Source: NZ13-RE01 sp964612975
GTDB taxonomy: Bacteria; Dictyoglomota; Dictyoglomia; Dictyoglomales; Dictyoglomaceae
Assembly: GCA_964612975.1 (NCBI GenBank)
Contig: CAZTGC010000004.1
Location: forward strand, 113,587-177,586
Length of the DNA stretch: 64,000 bases
Reading direction: 5' to 3'
Below the pieces are notes generated by a model that saw only the letters and a list, made by a program, of their open reading frames with translations, made no database searches and was not told the origin of the DNA. Positions 8,324 to 16,858 of this stretch are shown piece after piece (within the stretch, counting starts at the first letter, position 1; each line of letters opens with the position of its first letter). The translations under genes were made by a program, and so were the position numbers.

Positions 8324-10274
8324 GGTACTTCAACCCTCCTTTTAAAACTCCATCAATATTTAGAATAAGAACTACCTTTCCATCCCCAAAATCTGTAGCC
8401 CCTGAAATGGAAGGATTTTTCAAAATAATAGGATCATTAATGGGTCTTATCACTGCCTCTCTTATATTAACTAATTTATCTACTATAATTCCCCATTCTT
8501 TATTCTCTCTTATAACTACAAGTACAAAATACTTATCTTTATTTTCCTTTTGCAAATTAAAGATATCTGACAAAAATATTAAGGGTAAACTTTTTTCTCT
8601 ATAGGAGATGAACTTCATATTTCTAAAATCAAAAATATCTTCATTTTTAATCTCCATTATCTCCTTTACAGAGGAGAGGGGAATTGCATACTTTTCTGAA
8701 GAGACCTCTACTATTATCGTATCTAAAATAGCAAGGGTAAGGGGAAGTTTTAAAGTAAAACAAGTGCTTTTCTCATCACTTCTTAATAGGAGTTTTCCGC
8801 CCAGTTCCCTTATTGTATTTTTTACAACTGCCATTCCCACTCCCCTTCCACTGGCTCTATCCGCTTCATCTCTTGTGGAGAAGTCAGGAGAACATATAAT
8901 TTCTAATATCTTTTCTTCGGAATTTACTTCAGATTTGTCCTTTATAAGTCCCAGATTCAATGCCCTTTTTGCTATTTTATCAGGATCAATTGGTCTTCCA
9001 TCATTTTCTACTTCTATTACCACTTCCTCTCCTTCAGTGTAAGCCCTAAGATAAATATTTCCAGTAGGATCTTTTCCTTTTTTAACTCTTTCCTCTTCGC
9101 CTTCTATACCGTGACTTATAGCATTTCTTACTAAATGAAGAAGAGGCTCTATAATTCTTTCCACGATATATTTGTCAATTTCTGTTTCTTTACCCGATAT
9201 ATGTAAATTTATCCTTTTATTGCTTTCCCTTATCAAATCCCTTATTACAAATTGCATCCTTTCAAGGGCCTCTCCTATGGGGATAAGTCTTATTCTCATA
9301 AGACTTTCCCTTAAATCTTTTAAATGTCTCTCTAAACCTCTATTTGCTTCAGAAAAATCCTTAAATAATTGAGGGGGAAGATAAGTCTCAATATCCTTCA
9401 ATTTATTTTGAAGTTTTGATTTTGCAATTACAAGCTCTCCTAAAATTCTCATCAGCTCATCAAGCTTTGAAAGATCAACTCGAATAAAAGAAGAGGGAAG
9501 GGAGGAAGTTATAGAAGGTTTTTCTCTTTGTTCCTCCTTTAGGGTTAGTTTTTCCCTAACTAAGTTAAAATTAACATTTATCTCTGAGAGAAAGTTAAGT
9601 TTCTCTTTATCCTCGCAGGCAATAAAAAACTCAAAGTATACTTTTTTTGCCTCATCAATTTTTGGAGATACTTTAAGAATCTCTGATACATAGGAAAGCT
9701 TTTCTTTAATATACTCCACACTAATTCCCTTTTCAGAAAGCTCTTGAGATGGATAAAACATTACCTGGTATATATTTTTCCCTTCTTTTGTCTTCAAGGA
9801 GATAATATCTTCTAAATCTTTTTCTATCTTTATATTCTTATTCTTCTTTTCTTCCTCTTTTTGGGTGGAAGATTCTAAAAGAAGAAGCTTTAATCTATCA
9901 ATAATAATAGACAAATCAGGAATTTCTTTATTCTCTTTTGTATTTAATATAACCTCTTCTAAATATTTGACCCCTTCCTTTAAAATTGAAAAATCCTTAT
10001 CCTCTAAGGTTTTTTTGCCTGATTTTAAGAGCTTTAAATAACTCTCTAAATCATGGGAGAGTTTTTCTGCTGGAGAGATTCCCACCATTGCAGAAAGTCC
10101 CTTTATAGTGTGAAAACTTCTGAAAAGCTCATTAACAACCTTATCATCTATCTTTTCTTCTCCAATATAGCTTTCTAAAGCTAAAATATTCCTCTTTATA
10201 GAGAGAAGATGTTCATCACATTCTGCAAAGTAATCCTTTAATATGGATTCTAAAAATTCCTTATCTTCCCCCAT
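8316..10274 (-). CDS. cheA: CheA chemosensory histidine kinase
   Basis: 652 residues. Domain order: Hpt (phospho-acceptor H55 in RSFHTIKG), a variable central segment (about 150-265) in place of a clear P2, a dimerisation domain (FIRVDLSKLDELMRILGELV), a HATPase_c domain (HLVRNAISHGIE, GRGVGMAVVKNTI), and a C-terminal CheW-like domain. It phosphorylates CheY, CheB and perhaps the tandem receiver encoded directly upstream. It is soluble, as expected. The gene starts 10 bases after the tandem receiver gene, so both belong to one transcript. Confidence 0.95.
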   Translation of the reverse strand: MGEDKEFLESILKDYFAECDEHLLSIKRNILALESYIGEEKIDDKVVNELFRSFHTIKGLSAMVGISPAEKLSHDLESYLKLLKSGKKTLEDKDFSILKEGVKYLEEVILNTKENKEIPDLSIIIDRLKLLLLESSTQKEEEKKNKNIKIEKDLEDIISLKTKEGKNIYQVMFYPSQELSEKGISVEYIKEKLSYVSEILKVSPKIDEAKKVYFEFFIACEDKEKLNFLSEINVNFNLVREKLTLKEEQREKPSITSSLPSSFIRVDLSKLDELMRILGELVIAKSKLQNKLKDIETYLPPQLFKDFSEANRGLERHLKDLRESLMRIRLIPIGEALERMQFVIRDLIRESNKRINLHISGKETEIDKYIVERIIEPLLHLVRNAISHGIEGEEERVKKGKDPTGNIYLRAYTEGEEVVIEVENDGRPIDPDKIAKRALNLGLIKDKSEVNSEEKILEIICSPDFSTRDEADRASGRGVGMAVVKNTIRELGGKLLLRSDEKSTCFTLKLPLTLAILDTIIVEVSSEKYAIPLSSVKEIMEIKNEDIFDFRNMKFISYREKSLPLIFLSDIFNLQKENKDKYFVLVVIRENKEWGIIVDKLVNIREAVIRPINDPIILKNPSISGATDFGDGKVVLILNIDGVLKGGLKYHV

Positions 10275-10283
10275 AAAAAACTC

Positions 10284-11015
10284 CTAAATTAAAAACTCCT
10301 TTACCCTTGATATCAATTCCTCAGGATTAAAGGGCTTTGTCATATAATAATTTGCCCCTTCTTTTAGGGCTTTTTCTCTCATTTCCTCATCTCCTCGAGT
10401 AGTAAGAATTATTACAGGAAGATTCTTAAAATTATCGTGACTTCTTACAAATTTAAGTACTTCTAAGCCATGCATATCGGGCATATTGAGGTCAAGAATC
10501 ATCAAATCGATTTTTTTAATAGCAAGTTTTTCTAAAGCAAAAAGCCCACTTTCCGCCTCTTCAAAGATTAAGGAGGGGATTTTAGATAACAATGTAATTA
10601 CCATTTTTCTTATAGTTTTTGAATCGTCAACAACTAAGACAGTCTTCATATTCTTCTCCTCCAAAATCTTATTAATAGTCTCCTTCACCCCTGAAAAAAA
10701 TTCTGATTTAGAAACAAATCCATCTGCTCCTGCCTCATCTCCTGCCTTTTTATACTCTTCATTATCATATAGAGTAAGAATAACTGTTTTAATGGAATCA
10801 TTTATATTTTTGATCTCCCTTATTACCGAAAATCCATCTAATCCTGGCATTACTATATCAACAAAAACTAAATCAGGATTTAAGATTTTTACCTTTTCAA
10901 TCCCCTCTTTCCCAGAAAGAGCAAAATCAATAACCTTTATTCCTTCTTCTTCTAAAAGTTTTTTAGCAGAAATGATAAAATCTTTACTATCATCAATAAG
11001 AATTACATTTATCAT
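10284..11015 (-). CDS. Tandem receiver protein (REC-REC)
   Basis: 243 residues made of two complete receiver domains. The first (1-118) has D8-D9 and phospho-acceptor D53 (FVDIVMPG). The second (123-243) has D130-D131, D175 (LDLNMPD) and K in MTKPF. The first domain has VSKSEFF where the KP motif is expected, so it keeps the lysine but not the usual following proline. There is no DNA-binding or enzymatic domain. It is the first gene of the chemosensory operon and directly precedes cheA, suggesting either a phosphate sink or an output that reads two phosphorylation inputs. Confidence 0.9.
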   Translation of the reverse strand: MINVILIDDSKDFIISAKKLLEEEGIKVIDFALSGKEGIEKVKILNPDLVFVDIVMPGLDGFSVIREIKNINDSIKTVILTLYDNEEYKKAGDEAGADGFVSKSEFFSGVKETINKILEEKNMKTVLVVDDSKTIRKMVITLLSKIPSLIFEEAESGLFALEKLAIKKIDLMILDLNMPDMHGLEVLKFVRSHDNFKNLPVIILTTRGDEEMREKALKEGANYYMTKPFNPEELISRVKEFLI

Positions 11016-11035
11016 TTTAACTTTTCCTTAATTTA

Positions 11036-11064
11036 AGGATAAAAAAAATAAAAAAGATTCTCAA
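11036..11064 (-). promoter_or_regulatory. Putative promoter of the chemosensory operon
   Basis: On the minus strand TTGAGA (11064-11059), a 17-base spacer and TATCCT (11041-11036) precede the tandem receiver gene by about 20 bases. A 13-base palindrome, CCTTAAATTAAGG, covers the downstream end of the -10 element (11026-11038) and could be an operator. This is a pattern match only. Confidence 0.5.
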
Positions 11065-11105
11065 TCAGGAAATTTCTGGGGAGGTAATAGGAAAAAGTAT
11101 GATTT

Positions 11106-11744
11106 TTATTCTAATTTAATCAATCCATTTTTAATTGCAAACTTAACAAGTCCAGGCAAATCATAAATATTTAGCCTTTCCATTAACTGAGATTTGTGGG
11201 TTTCCACAGTTTTTACACTGATGCCAAGTTTATGAGATATTTCCTTTGGAGAATAGCCCTCTACTAATAGTTTTAAGACCTCCCTCTGCCTTTCTGTGAG
11301 GACATCTAAAGGATCTTTTACCTTTTCCAAGTAATCCTTTACCAGGATATTAGATATTTTAGGGCTCAAATAAGTCTCATTGTTAAATACCGATCTTATT
11401 GCAAATTCCATCTCCGAAAGGGAGGAATCTTTTAATATATATCCCTTTACTCCATATTTTAAAGCTTCCCTTACATATTCCTCTGAGTAATGCATAGATA
11501 AGATAATTATTTTGGTATTAGGTGATATAAATTTTATCTTTTCACAGAAGGATAAACTGTTTACCTTTGGCATAGAGATATCTAGGAGAATAATATCTGG
11601 AATAAGATCCTTTAGTTTATTTAAAATTTCATCACCATCTCCTGCCTCTCCCACCACCTCTATATCTTTATTATCTTTAAGGAGAGATTTTATTCCTTCT
11701 CTAACTAATTTATGATCATCAGCAATTAAGATTTTAATTTCCAT
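11106..11744 (-). CDS. NarL/FixJ-type response regulator
   Basis: About 212 residues: receiver domain (D9-D10, phospho-acceptor D55 in LLDISMP, K in ILKDSS) and a LuxR-type helix-turn-helix (LTERQREVLKLLVEGYSPKE then LGISVKTVETH). It is a DNA-binding transcription regulator. The frame is open to 11840, but ATG at 11744 begins the conserved MEIKILIADDH. An extended -10 lies 9 bases before it, so the longer start would be upstream of the transcript. No kinase gene is adjacent; the NarX-type kinase at 18408-19067 belongs to the class that pairs with such regulators. Confidence 0.9.
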   Translation of the reverse strand: MEIKILIADDHKLVREGIKSLLKDNKDIEVVGEAGDGDEILNKLKDLIPDIILLDISMPKVNSLSFCEKIKFISPNTKIIILSMHYSEEYVREALKYGVKGYILKDSSLSEMEFAIRSVFNNETYLSPKISNILVKDYLEKVKDPLDVLTERQREVLKLLVEGYSPKEISHKLGISVKTVETHKSQLMERLNIYDLPGLVKFAIKNGLIKLE

Positions 11745-11753
11745 TTTTCTTAA

Positions 11754-11762
11754 ATTATAACA
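11754..11762 (-). promoter_or_regulatory. Extended -10 promoter of the NarL-type regulator
   Basis: On the minus strand TGTTATAAT ends 9 bases before the ATG at 11744, so transcription would start within a few bases of the start codon. The -35 region (AGGATA) is poor, as is usual with extended -10 promoters. The 12-base string TATGTTATAATT recurs in the opposite orientation at 11818-11829. Confidence 0.55.
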
Positions 11763-11819
11763 TAGAAACAATGATTTATCCTTATAGAATTTCACCAGCT
11801 TTTTCCTATCCCTTTTGTA

Positions 11820-11828
11820 TGTTATAAT
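11820..11828 (+). promoter_or_regulatory. Extended -10 promoter of the PAS/HD-GYP gene
   Basis: TGTTATAAT on the plus strand ends 26 bases before the ATG at 11855. It mirrors the promoter of the divergent regulator gene, with 12 bases identical. No convincing -35 hexamer is seen. Confidence 0.55.
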
Positions 11829-11854
11829 TAAAAAAATCACAATTTTAAGGTTTT

Positions 11855-13186
11855 ATGATGAGTCTTTTAGAATATGGAATTATTGTTATAAATTCTAATA
11901 ATCTAATAATAAAGTGTAATTCCGCCTTTGAAGAGATATGGGGTTATAAGAAGGAAGAAGTAGAAAATAAATTATCTGTTAACGATATCTTTGGAAATAT
12001 AAATTTTTTAGAGGAAAAACAATTTGAGACCTCTCTTAAAAGGAAAAATGGGGAAGTAATAAAGGTTTTTGTAGATGTTTTTCCCATTAATGAGAAGTTA
12101 ACCATAATTTCCTTTGCTGAGCTTAATAAGTATAGAGAAAATAGCAATTTATTTAATATGATTAATATACCCCTCATAATCCTTGATATTTCTGAACTTC
12201 TTCAATATTTTCAAACTCTAAGAAAAATTGTTGGAAAAGAAATATATAAATATTTATATATTTATCCTGAAGTAATGTATGAAATTGCAAATAGAATAAA
12301 TATTATCAACGTAAACTCAGCTTTCCTCAGGGAATATCCAGAGCTTAATTTTAAGAGTTTTCAAGAGAATTTTTTTAATTATATAAGTGAAGCCAGCATA
12401 GATTTTATAAAAAGAGAAATAAGTAAGTTTTATGATAGTAATGGGAATCTAGATTTTGAAATAGAACTATATACCCCTTTAATGAAAGTAAAAAACTTGA
12501 GAGTAAATATTGTGCCCTTTGAAAATGCAAAGCTCTTAGCTTCAGTGGTGGATATAACTCAACAGAAAGATATAGAGAAAAAACTTCAAGATAGTTTATA
12601 TAAACTCAATGACATTTTTACTCAGTTAATTATGGCTCTTTCCTCTATTATGGAGTACAAGGATTCCTATACTGCCTATCATCAAAAAAGAATTTCGGAA
12701 CTTTCTCAAGAAATTGCAAGGGAGATAAATCTTTCAAAGAATGAAATTGAAACTATTAAGATTGGGGCATTGCTCCATGATATTGGAAAAATCTCTGTTC
12801 CTGGTGAAATTCTGAATAAGCCAGGAAAATTAAATCTCCTTGAGATGAATATCATTAGGACCCATCCTATCAATGGATATAATATGTTGAAAAATATTGA
12901 TTTTCCTTTGGAGGTTCTTGAAATTGTGGCTCATCATCATGAAAGACTTGATGGCTCAGGATATCCCGAAGGACTTAAATATAATGAAATATCCCTTCCT
13001 GTAAGGATTGTTTCTGTTGCAGATGTAGTGGAAGCTATGATCTCCCATAGACCCTACCGCCCTCCCCTGGGAATTGACAAGGCATTGAATGAGCTAGAGG
13101 ATAATAAAGGAATAAAATATGATGAAGGAGTGGTGGATATCTGTATTAAGCTTTTTAGAGAAAAGGGATTTAAATTTTCCTTATAG
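11855..13186 (+). CDS. PAS / HD-GYP cyclic-di-GMP phosphodiesterase
   Basis: 443 residues. Residues 1-110 form a PAS domain (YGIIVINSNNLIIKCNSAFE), a second, divergent PAS-like region follows to about 245, and the C-terminal 190 residues are an HD-GYP domain. Catalytic motifs are intact: HD at 308 (LLHDIGKISVP), HHE near 361, DGSGYP, and VADVVEAMISHRPYRP. HD-GYP enzymes hydrolyse c-di-GMP. No GGDEF synthase is present in this window. The gene is divergent from the NarL-type regulator and its 3' end overlaps the receiver-PAS gene by 17 bases tail to tail. Confidence 0.9.
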   Translation: MMSLLEYGIIVINSNNLIIKCNSAFEEIWGYKKEEVENKLSVNDIFGNINFLEEKQFETSLKRKNGEVIKVFVDVFPINEKLTIISFAELNKYRENSNLFNMINIPLIILDISELLQYFQTLRKIVGKEIYKYLYIYPEVMYEIANRINIINVNSAFLREYPELNFKSFQENFFNYISEASIDFIKREISKFYDSNGNLDFEIELYTPLMKVKNLRVNIVPFENAKLLASVVDITQQKDIEKKLQDSLYKLNDIFTQLIMALSSIMEYKDSYTAYHQKRISELSQEIAREINLSKNEIETIKIGALLHDIGKISVPGEILNKPGKLNLLEMNIIRTHPINGYNMLKNIDFPLEVLEIVAHHHERLDGSGYPEGLKYNEISLPVRIVSVADVVEAMISHRPYRPPLGIDKALNELEDNKGIKYDEGVVDICIKLFREKGFKFSL

Positions 13187-14084
13187 TAAGCTGTATTGCA
13201 GGCTTTTCTTTATAGAAAATAGGAATTCCCATACATTCTAATTCCATTTCTTCTCCATTTATATTTCCCTTAATTTTGCAACTCTTTTTTTCCCTTGGAG
13301 AAAAAAGGACTTCCCTTAGCTTTGTTAATTCAAGGGGTGCCAGCTTAATAATATTAAAGATATTTTCTCCTTCAATTTCCCTCTTATCCTTCTTAAAAAG
13401 GGTTGAAATATAGGAATTGGAAATTAGAATTTCGCCACCAACGTCCCTAATAATCAAAATAGGTAATGGAATTCCTTCAATAAGATATTCATATTCCTTA
13501 TCCCTTTCGTGGAGAAGCTTTAGTTCTTTATTTAATCTTTCAATTTCCTCCTTTAATCCTTTAAGCTCTTCACTTTTTTTCAAATGTTCCTCATAACTCA
13601 TAAGAAGTAGATTCAATATTTGGATCTGGGTAGTGTAAAGCCTATATTTTTCCCCTAAAATATTTACTTCAATAATAGATTCAATGGTGCCTAATTTTTT
13701 CAATTCTTTACTGGAGAGAAGAAATTGAATTGTAGAAATTAGATATTTCTTATTAAAGGGTTTTGTGATGAACCCATCTGCTCCTGCTGCTAAACCATTT
13801 ATAATATCCCTTGGTTCTGAAAGCACTGTTAAAAGAAGAACGATTATATACCTTAATCTTTCATCGGATTTAATTCTTCTACAGAGTTCATAGCCATCAA
13901 TTCCTGGCATTACAATATCTGAGATTATTATTTGAGGAATTTTTGTTTTTAATAACTCTAAAGCCTCTTCTCCACTTAATGCAACAAAAGAAGAATATCC
14001 AGCATCTCCCAGGATCTTTCTTAAGTATTCAGCCTGAGCTGGAGAGTCCTCAACTATTAATATATCTTTTTCTTCAGAGACCAT
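13170..14084 (-). CDS. Receiver-PAS regulatory protein
   Basis: About 304 residues: receiver domain (E12-D13, phospho-acceptor D56 in IIISDIVMP, K in ITKPF), a coiled-coil linker (about 165-205), and a C-terminal PAS domain (PLPILIIRDVGGEILISNSY). There is no output enzyme or DNA-binding domain, so it probably acts through protein contacts. The frame is open to a TTG at 14126, but that lies inside the -35 element of a good promoter whose transcript would begin about 6 bases before ATG 14084. The end overlaps the HD-GYP gene on the other strand. Confidence 0.82.
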   Translation of the reverse strand: MVSEEKDILIVEDSPAQAEYLRKILGDAGYSSFVALSGEEALELLKTKIPQIIISDIVMPGIDGYELCRRIKSDERLRYIIVLLLTVLSEPRDIINGLAAGADGFITKPFNKKYLISTIQFLLSSKELKKLGTIESIIEVNILGEKYRLYTTQIQILNLLLMSYEEHLKKSEELKGLKEEIERLNKELKLLHERDKEYEYLIEGIPLPILIIRDVGGEILISNSYISTLFKKDKREIEGENIFNIIKLAPLELTKLREVLFSPREKKSCKIKGNINGEEMELECMGIPIFYKEKPAIQLTIRKI

Positions 14085-14096
14085 TTTTTGGTTTAT

Positions 14097-14126
14097 ATTA
14101 TAGAAAAATTTACCTATGAATATCAA
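14097..14126 (-). promoter_or_regulatory. Promoter of the receiver-PAS gene
   Basis: On the minus strand TTGATA (14126-14121), an 18-base spacer and TATAAT (14102-14097) end 12 bases before the ATG at 14084. The predicted leader is about 6 bases, too short for a Shine-Dalgarno site. Confidence 0.6.
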
Positions 14127-14255
14127 GTATAATTTAAGCCTCCTTGGAAATTAGTATAGAAGAATAGAATTATCCTACATAGGGTTCCCTTTTTTAGGAA
14201 GATCCTTGCCAGTAAAAAGAAGAGTTCTTATTGTATGTTTTAAGAGATACACACC

Positions 14256-14286
14256 TTGACTTGGAGTTAACTCTAATATATATACT
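14256..14286 (+). promoter_or_regulatory. MerR-type promoter/operator of the first aldo/keto reductase
   Basis: TTGACT (14256-14261) and TATACT (14281-14286) are separated by 19 bases instead of 17, and the spacer holds the palindrome GAGTTAACTC (14264-14273). A long spacer with a central dyad is the signature of MerR-family activation by DNA unwinding. A closely related element with the same geometry lies at 18308-18338. A MerR-family gene lies at 15477. Confidence 0.8.
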
Positions 14287-14327
14287 CAAAATTATAAAAA
14301 ATAAGTTCTATAAAAGGAGGACTATAA

Positions 14328-15350
14328 ATGAATTACCGAAGACTTGGAAGAACAAATATTCAATCCTTTCCTATTGCCTTTGGGGGAATTCCCATTCAGA
14401 GAGTAAGGGAAGATGAAGCAGTAAAAATAGTGAGAAGGGCTATAGAACTGGGAATAAATCTTATAGATACTGCAAGAGGATATACCGATAGTGAAATAAA
14501 AATCGGTAAAGCATTAAAAGGAATAAATAAGAAGGTATATCTATCCTCCAAATCTCTAAATAGAACAAAGGATGGAATTTATGAGGATGTAAAGATAAGT
14601 CTCAAAAATTTAAGTGTTAATAAGATTGATATATATCATATTCATGGCGTAAATGACCAGAATACTTTTAAAAAGATCTTTGAACCTGATGGAGCTTACT
14701 ATGGTCTTCTTAAGGCAAAAGAAGATGGTCTTATTGATTTTATAGCAGTATCAAGCCACAATAACGAGATTATGGAAGAGCTTATTAAGACCGACAAGTT
14801 TGATGTAATTCAGATAAGCTACAACTTTATAGAGACTATGGCAGAGGAAAAAGTATTTCCCTTAGCATTAGAAAGGGATGTAGGAATTATAGTAATGAAG
14901 CCAATGGCAGGAGGCGTGCTTCCCAATCCAAGACTTTCTCTAAAATTTGCCCTCCAAAGGGAATTTTTAATACCTGACCCTGGAATTGAAAATATAAAGG
15001 AACTTGAAGAAGATGTAGAAGTTGCATTAAATATTACCCCATTAACCGATGGAGAATGGAAAGAAATTGAAAAAACAAAAGAAGAGATGGGATCTAGCTT
15101 CTGTAGAAAATGCGACTACTGCCAACCCTGTCCTCAAGAAATTCCCATATCAATAGTTATAAGATCAGATTCCTTTTTAAAGAGACTTCCTGATTCTTCC
15201 ATAAGAAGGGGATGGTTTTATGATGCCTACTTGAAAGCACAAAAGTGTACCCAATGTGGTACCTGTATGACAAGATGCCCTTATAATCTTCCAATTATAG
15301 ATCTTATAAAGGAAAATGTTAATCTTGTCAGAAATTACTTAGGAGAGTGA
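14328..15350 (+). CDS. Aldo/keto reductase with C-terminal two-cluster ferredoxin-like domain
   Basis: 340 residues. An AKR barrel with the catalytic tetrad visible as D47, Y52, K75 and H106 is followed by a segment with two cysteine motifs: CRKCDYCQPCP near residue 260 and CTQCGTCMTRCPYNLP near 307, typical of [4Fe-4S] binding. Such fusions are common in anaerobes and probably couple carbonyl reduction to ferredoxin-type electron carriers; the substrate is unknown. ATG 14328 follows AGGAGG by 7 bases. It is controlled by the MerR-type promoter upstream and followed by the MerR gene. Confidence 0.88.
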   Translation: MNYRRLGRTNIQSFPIAFGGIPIQRVREDEAVKIVRRAIELGINLIDTARGYTDSEIKIGKALKGINKKVYLSSKSLNRTKDGIYEDVKISLKNLSVNKIDIYHIHGVNDQNTFKKIFEPDGAYYGLLKAKEDGLIDFIAVSSHNNEIMEELIKTDKFDVIQISYNFIETMAEEKVFPLALERDVGIIVMKPMAGGVLPNPRLSLKFALQREFLIPDPGIENIKELEEDVEVALNITPLTDGEWKEIEKTKEEMGSSFCRKCDYCQPCPQEIPISIVIRSDSFLKRLPDSSIRRGWFYDAYLKAQKCTQCGTCMTRCPYNLPIIDLIKENVNLVRNYLGE

Positions 15351-15366
15351 AAAGTGGATAAAAATG

Positions 15367-15396
15367 TTTCCCTTGATTATTATAGGGAAAGATTTT
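15367..15396 (+). terminator. Weak intrinsic terminator after the reductase gene
   Basis: Arms TTTCCCT (15367-15373) and AGGGAAA (15384-15390) form a 7-bp stem, followed by GATTTTT. The stem is A/T-rich, so readthrough into the MerR gene is possible. Confidence 0.45.
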
Positions 15397-15476
15397 TAAA
15401 ATAATTTCCAAGAATCCTTCTCCTAAATTATGGGAGGGGGTGGTAGAATAAGAGAAAAAGAAATAGAGGTGAGAAA

Positions 15477-15866
15477 ATGATAATTTCAGAAGTTAGTAAG
15501 AAATTTAATATTTCAGAAGATACCTTGAGATATTATGAAAAAATAGGATTACTACCAAGGATTAAAAGGAACAAAAATGGTATCAGAGAATATAATGAGG
15601 ATGACCTTAAATGGATTGCTTTTATAAAATGTATGAGGGAAGCAGGGATAAGTATTGAAGCCCTAACAAGATATGTAAAACTCTTCCATGAAGGAGAACA
15701 TACATCAGAAGAAAGGAAAAGGATTCTTATTGAGCAGAGGGAGATACTCTTAGAACAGCTAGCAAAGATACAAAAGGCATTGGAAAAGTTAAATCACAAA
15801 ATTGCTGTATATGAAACAAGAATAATACCAGCGGAGAAGGAACTAAAGAAGAAGATAGAGGTGTAG
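15477..15866 (+). CDS. MerR-family transcription regulator
   Basis: 129 residues. The N-terminal winged helix is typical (VSKKFNISEDTLRYYEKIGL, then EYNEDDLKWIAFIKCMREAG) and a coiled-coil dimerisation helix follows. No conserved cysteines are present in the C-terminal part, so it is not a metal sensor like MerR or SoxR; it resembles the AdhR/YraB-type aldehyde-responsive subgroup. GAGGTGAG precedes the ATG by a few bases. The MerR-type promoters of the two aldo/keto reductases flank this gene on both sides, and those reductases are its most likely targets. Confidence 0.88.
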   Translation: MIISEVSKKFNISEDTLRYYEKIGLLPRIKRNKNGIREYNEDDLKWIAFIKCMREAGISIEALTRYVKLFHEGEHTSEERKRILIEQREILLEQLAKIQKALEKLNHKIAVYETRIIPAEKELKKKIEV

Positions 15867-15940
15867 AAAAAAATACTCATACTAAATCTGAATTTTTTAG
15901 CCTTCTTAGGGGTAATTCTTTTCTTTTTAATGGGAAAATT

Positions 15941-16840
15941 ATGAAAAAAATACCCACTATTTTAGATACTGACATAGGGACGGATATTGATGACATATGG
16001 GCTTTAATAATGCTTCTTAACTCCCCAGAACTCGACGTAAAACTCATTACCACTGTAAGTGGTGATACCATATATAGGACAAAGATTGTTGCCAAATTTT
16101 TAGAGATAGCAGGAAGAATGGATATTCCTATTGGAATTGGGATGGGAGATCCTAAAAATTCTTTGAACCTTCAGGAACCATGGGTTAAAGATTATAACCT
16201 GGATAAGTATGGAGGAAAGATATATCAAGATGGCATAAATGCTATAGTAGAAATTATAAAAAATTCTAATGAGCCCATAACTTTAATTTCTATTGGTGTG
16301 GCTACAAATATTGCGAAAGCCTTGGAAATATATCCAGATATAGTTAAAAATTCAAGATTTGTAGGAATGCATGGAAGTATATATAAGGGATATGGAGGGA
16401 AAGATGAAAGAGAACCTGAGGCCAATGTACGTTATGATGTGCCTTCCATAAGAAAGGTTTTTTCCTCTCCCTTTATAGAAAAAATTATAACTCCCCTTGA
16501 TACCTGTGGATTAGTATATTTATCAGGAGAAAGGTATAAAAGGATCTTAAATTCTCAAAATCCATTATTAAAAACTTTAATTGAAAATTATAAAATATGG
16601 GCAGAGCTTGTCCCTTGGACAAAAGTAGATTATAAAGTTGTCTCTTCTACATTATTTGATACTGTAGCCATATATTTAGCCTATTCAAGGGACTTTATAG
16701 AGTTTGAGAATATTAATATTAAAATAACTGATGATGGATTTACTTTACCAGATCCTGAAGGTGATAAATTGCAAGTTGCCATAAGATGGAAGGACTACGA
16801 AGCCTTCCTGGACCATCTGGTTGAAAGACTAAATCCCTAA
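15941..16840 (+). CDS. Inosine/uridine-preferring nucleoside hydrolase family protein
   Basis: 299 residues. The N-terminal calcium-binding aspartate cluster is clear (DTDIGTDIDDIWAL, D9, D11, D17, D18), and later family positions are recognisable: the substrate loop EANVRYDVPS and the C-terminal aspartate in LFDTVAIYLA. The family cleaves the N-glycosidic bond of ribonucleosides. The usual N-D-P motif reads Y-D-V-P here, so specificity may differ from IunH. The gene lies 74 bases after the MerR gene and ends 18 bases from the convergent reductase. Its relation to the reductases is not evident. Confidence 0.8.
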   Translation: MKKIPTILDTDIGTDIDDIWALIMLLNSPELDVKLITTVSGDTIYRTKIVAKFLEIAGRMDIPIGIGMGDPKNSLNLQEPWVKDYNLDKYGGKIYQDGINAIVEIIKNSNEPITLISIGVATNIAKALEIYPDIVKNSRFVGMHGSIYKGYGGKDEREPEANVRYDVPSIRKVFSSPFIEKIITPLDTCGLVYLSGERYKRILNSQNPLLKTLIENYKIWAELVPWTKVDYKVVSSTLFDTVAIYLAYSRDFIEFENINIKITDDGFTLPDPEGDKLQVAIRWKDYEAFLDHLVERLNP

Positions 16841-16858
16841 AGAGAATAAACCTTTAAA

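Noticed and set aside
14231..14416. 61-codon frame starting in the region before the first aldo/keto reductase
   Set aside because: It lies across the MerR-type promoter and runs into the reductase in the wrong frame; no ribosome site.
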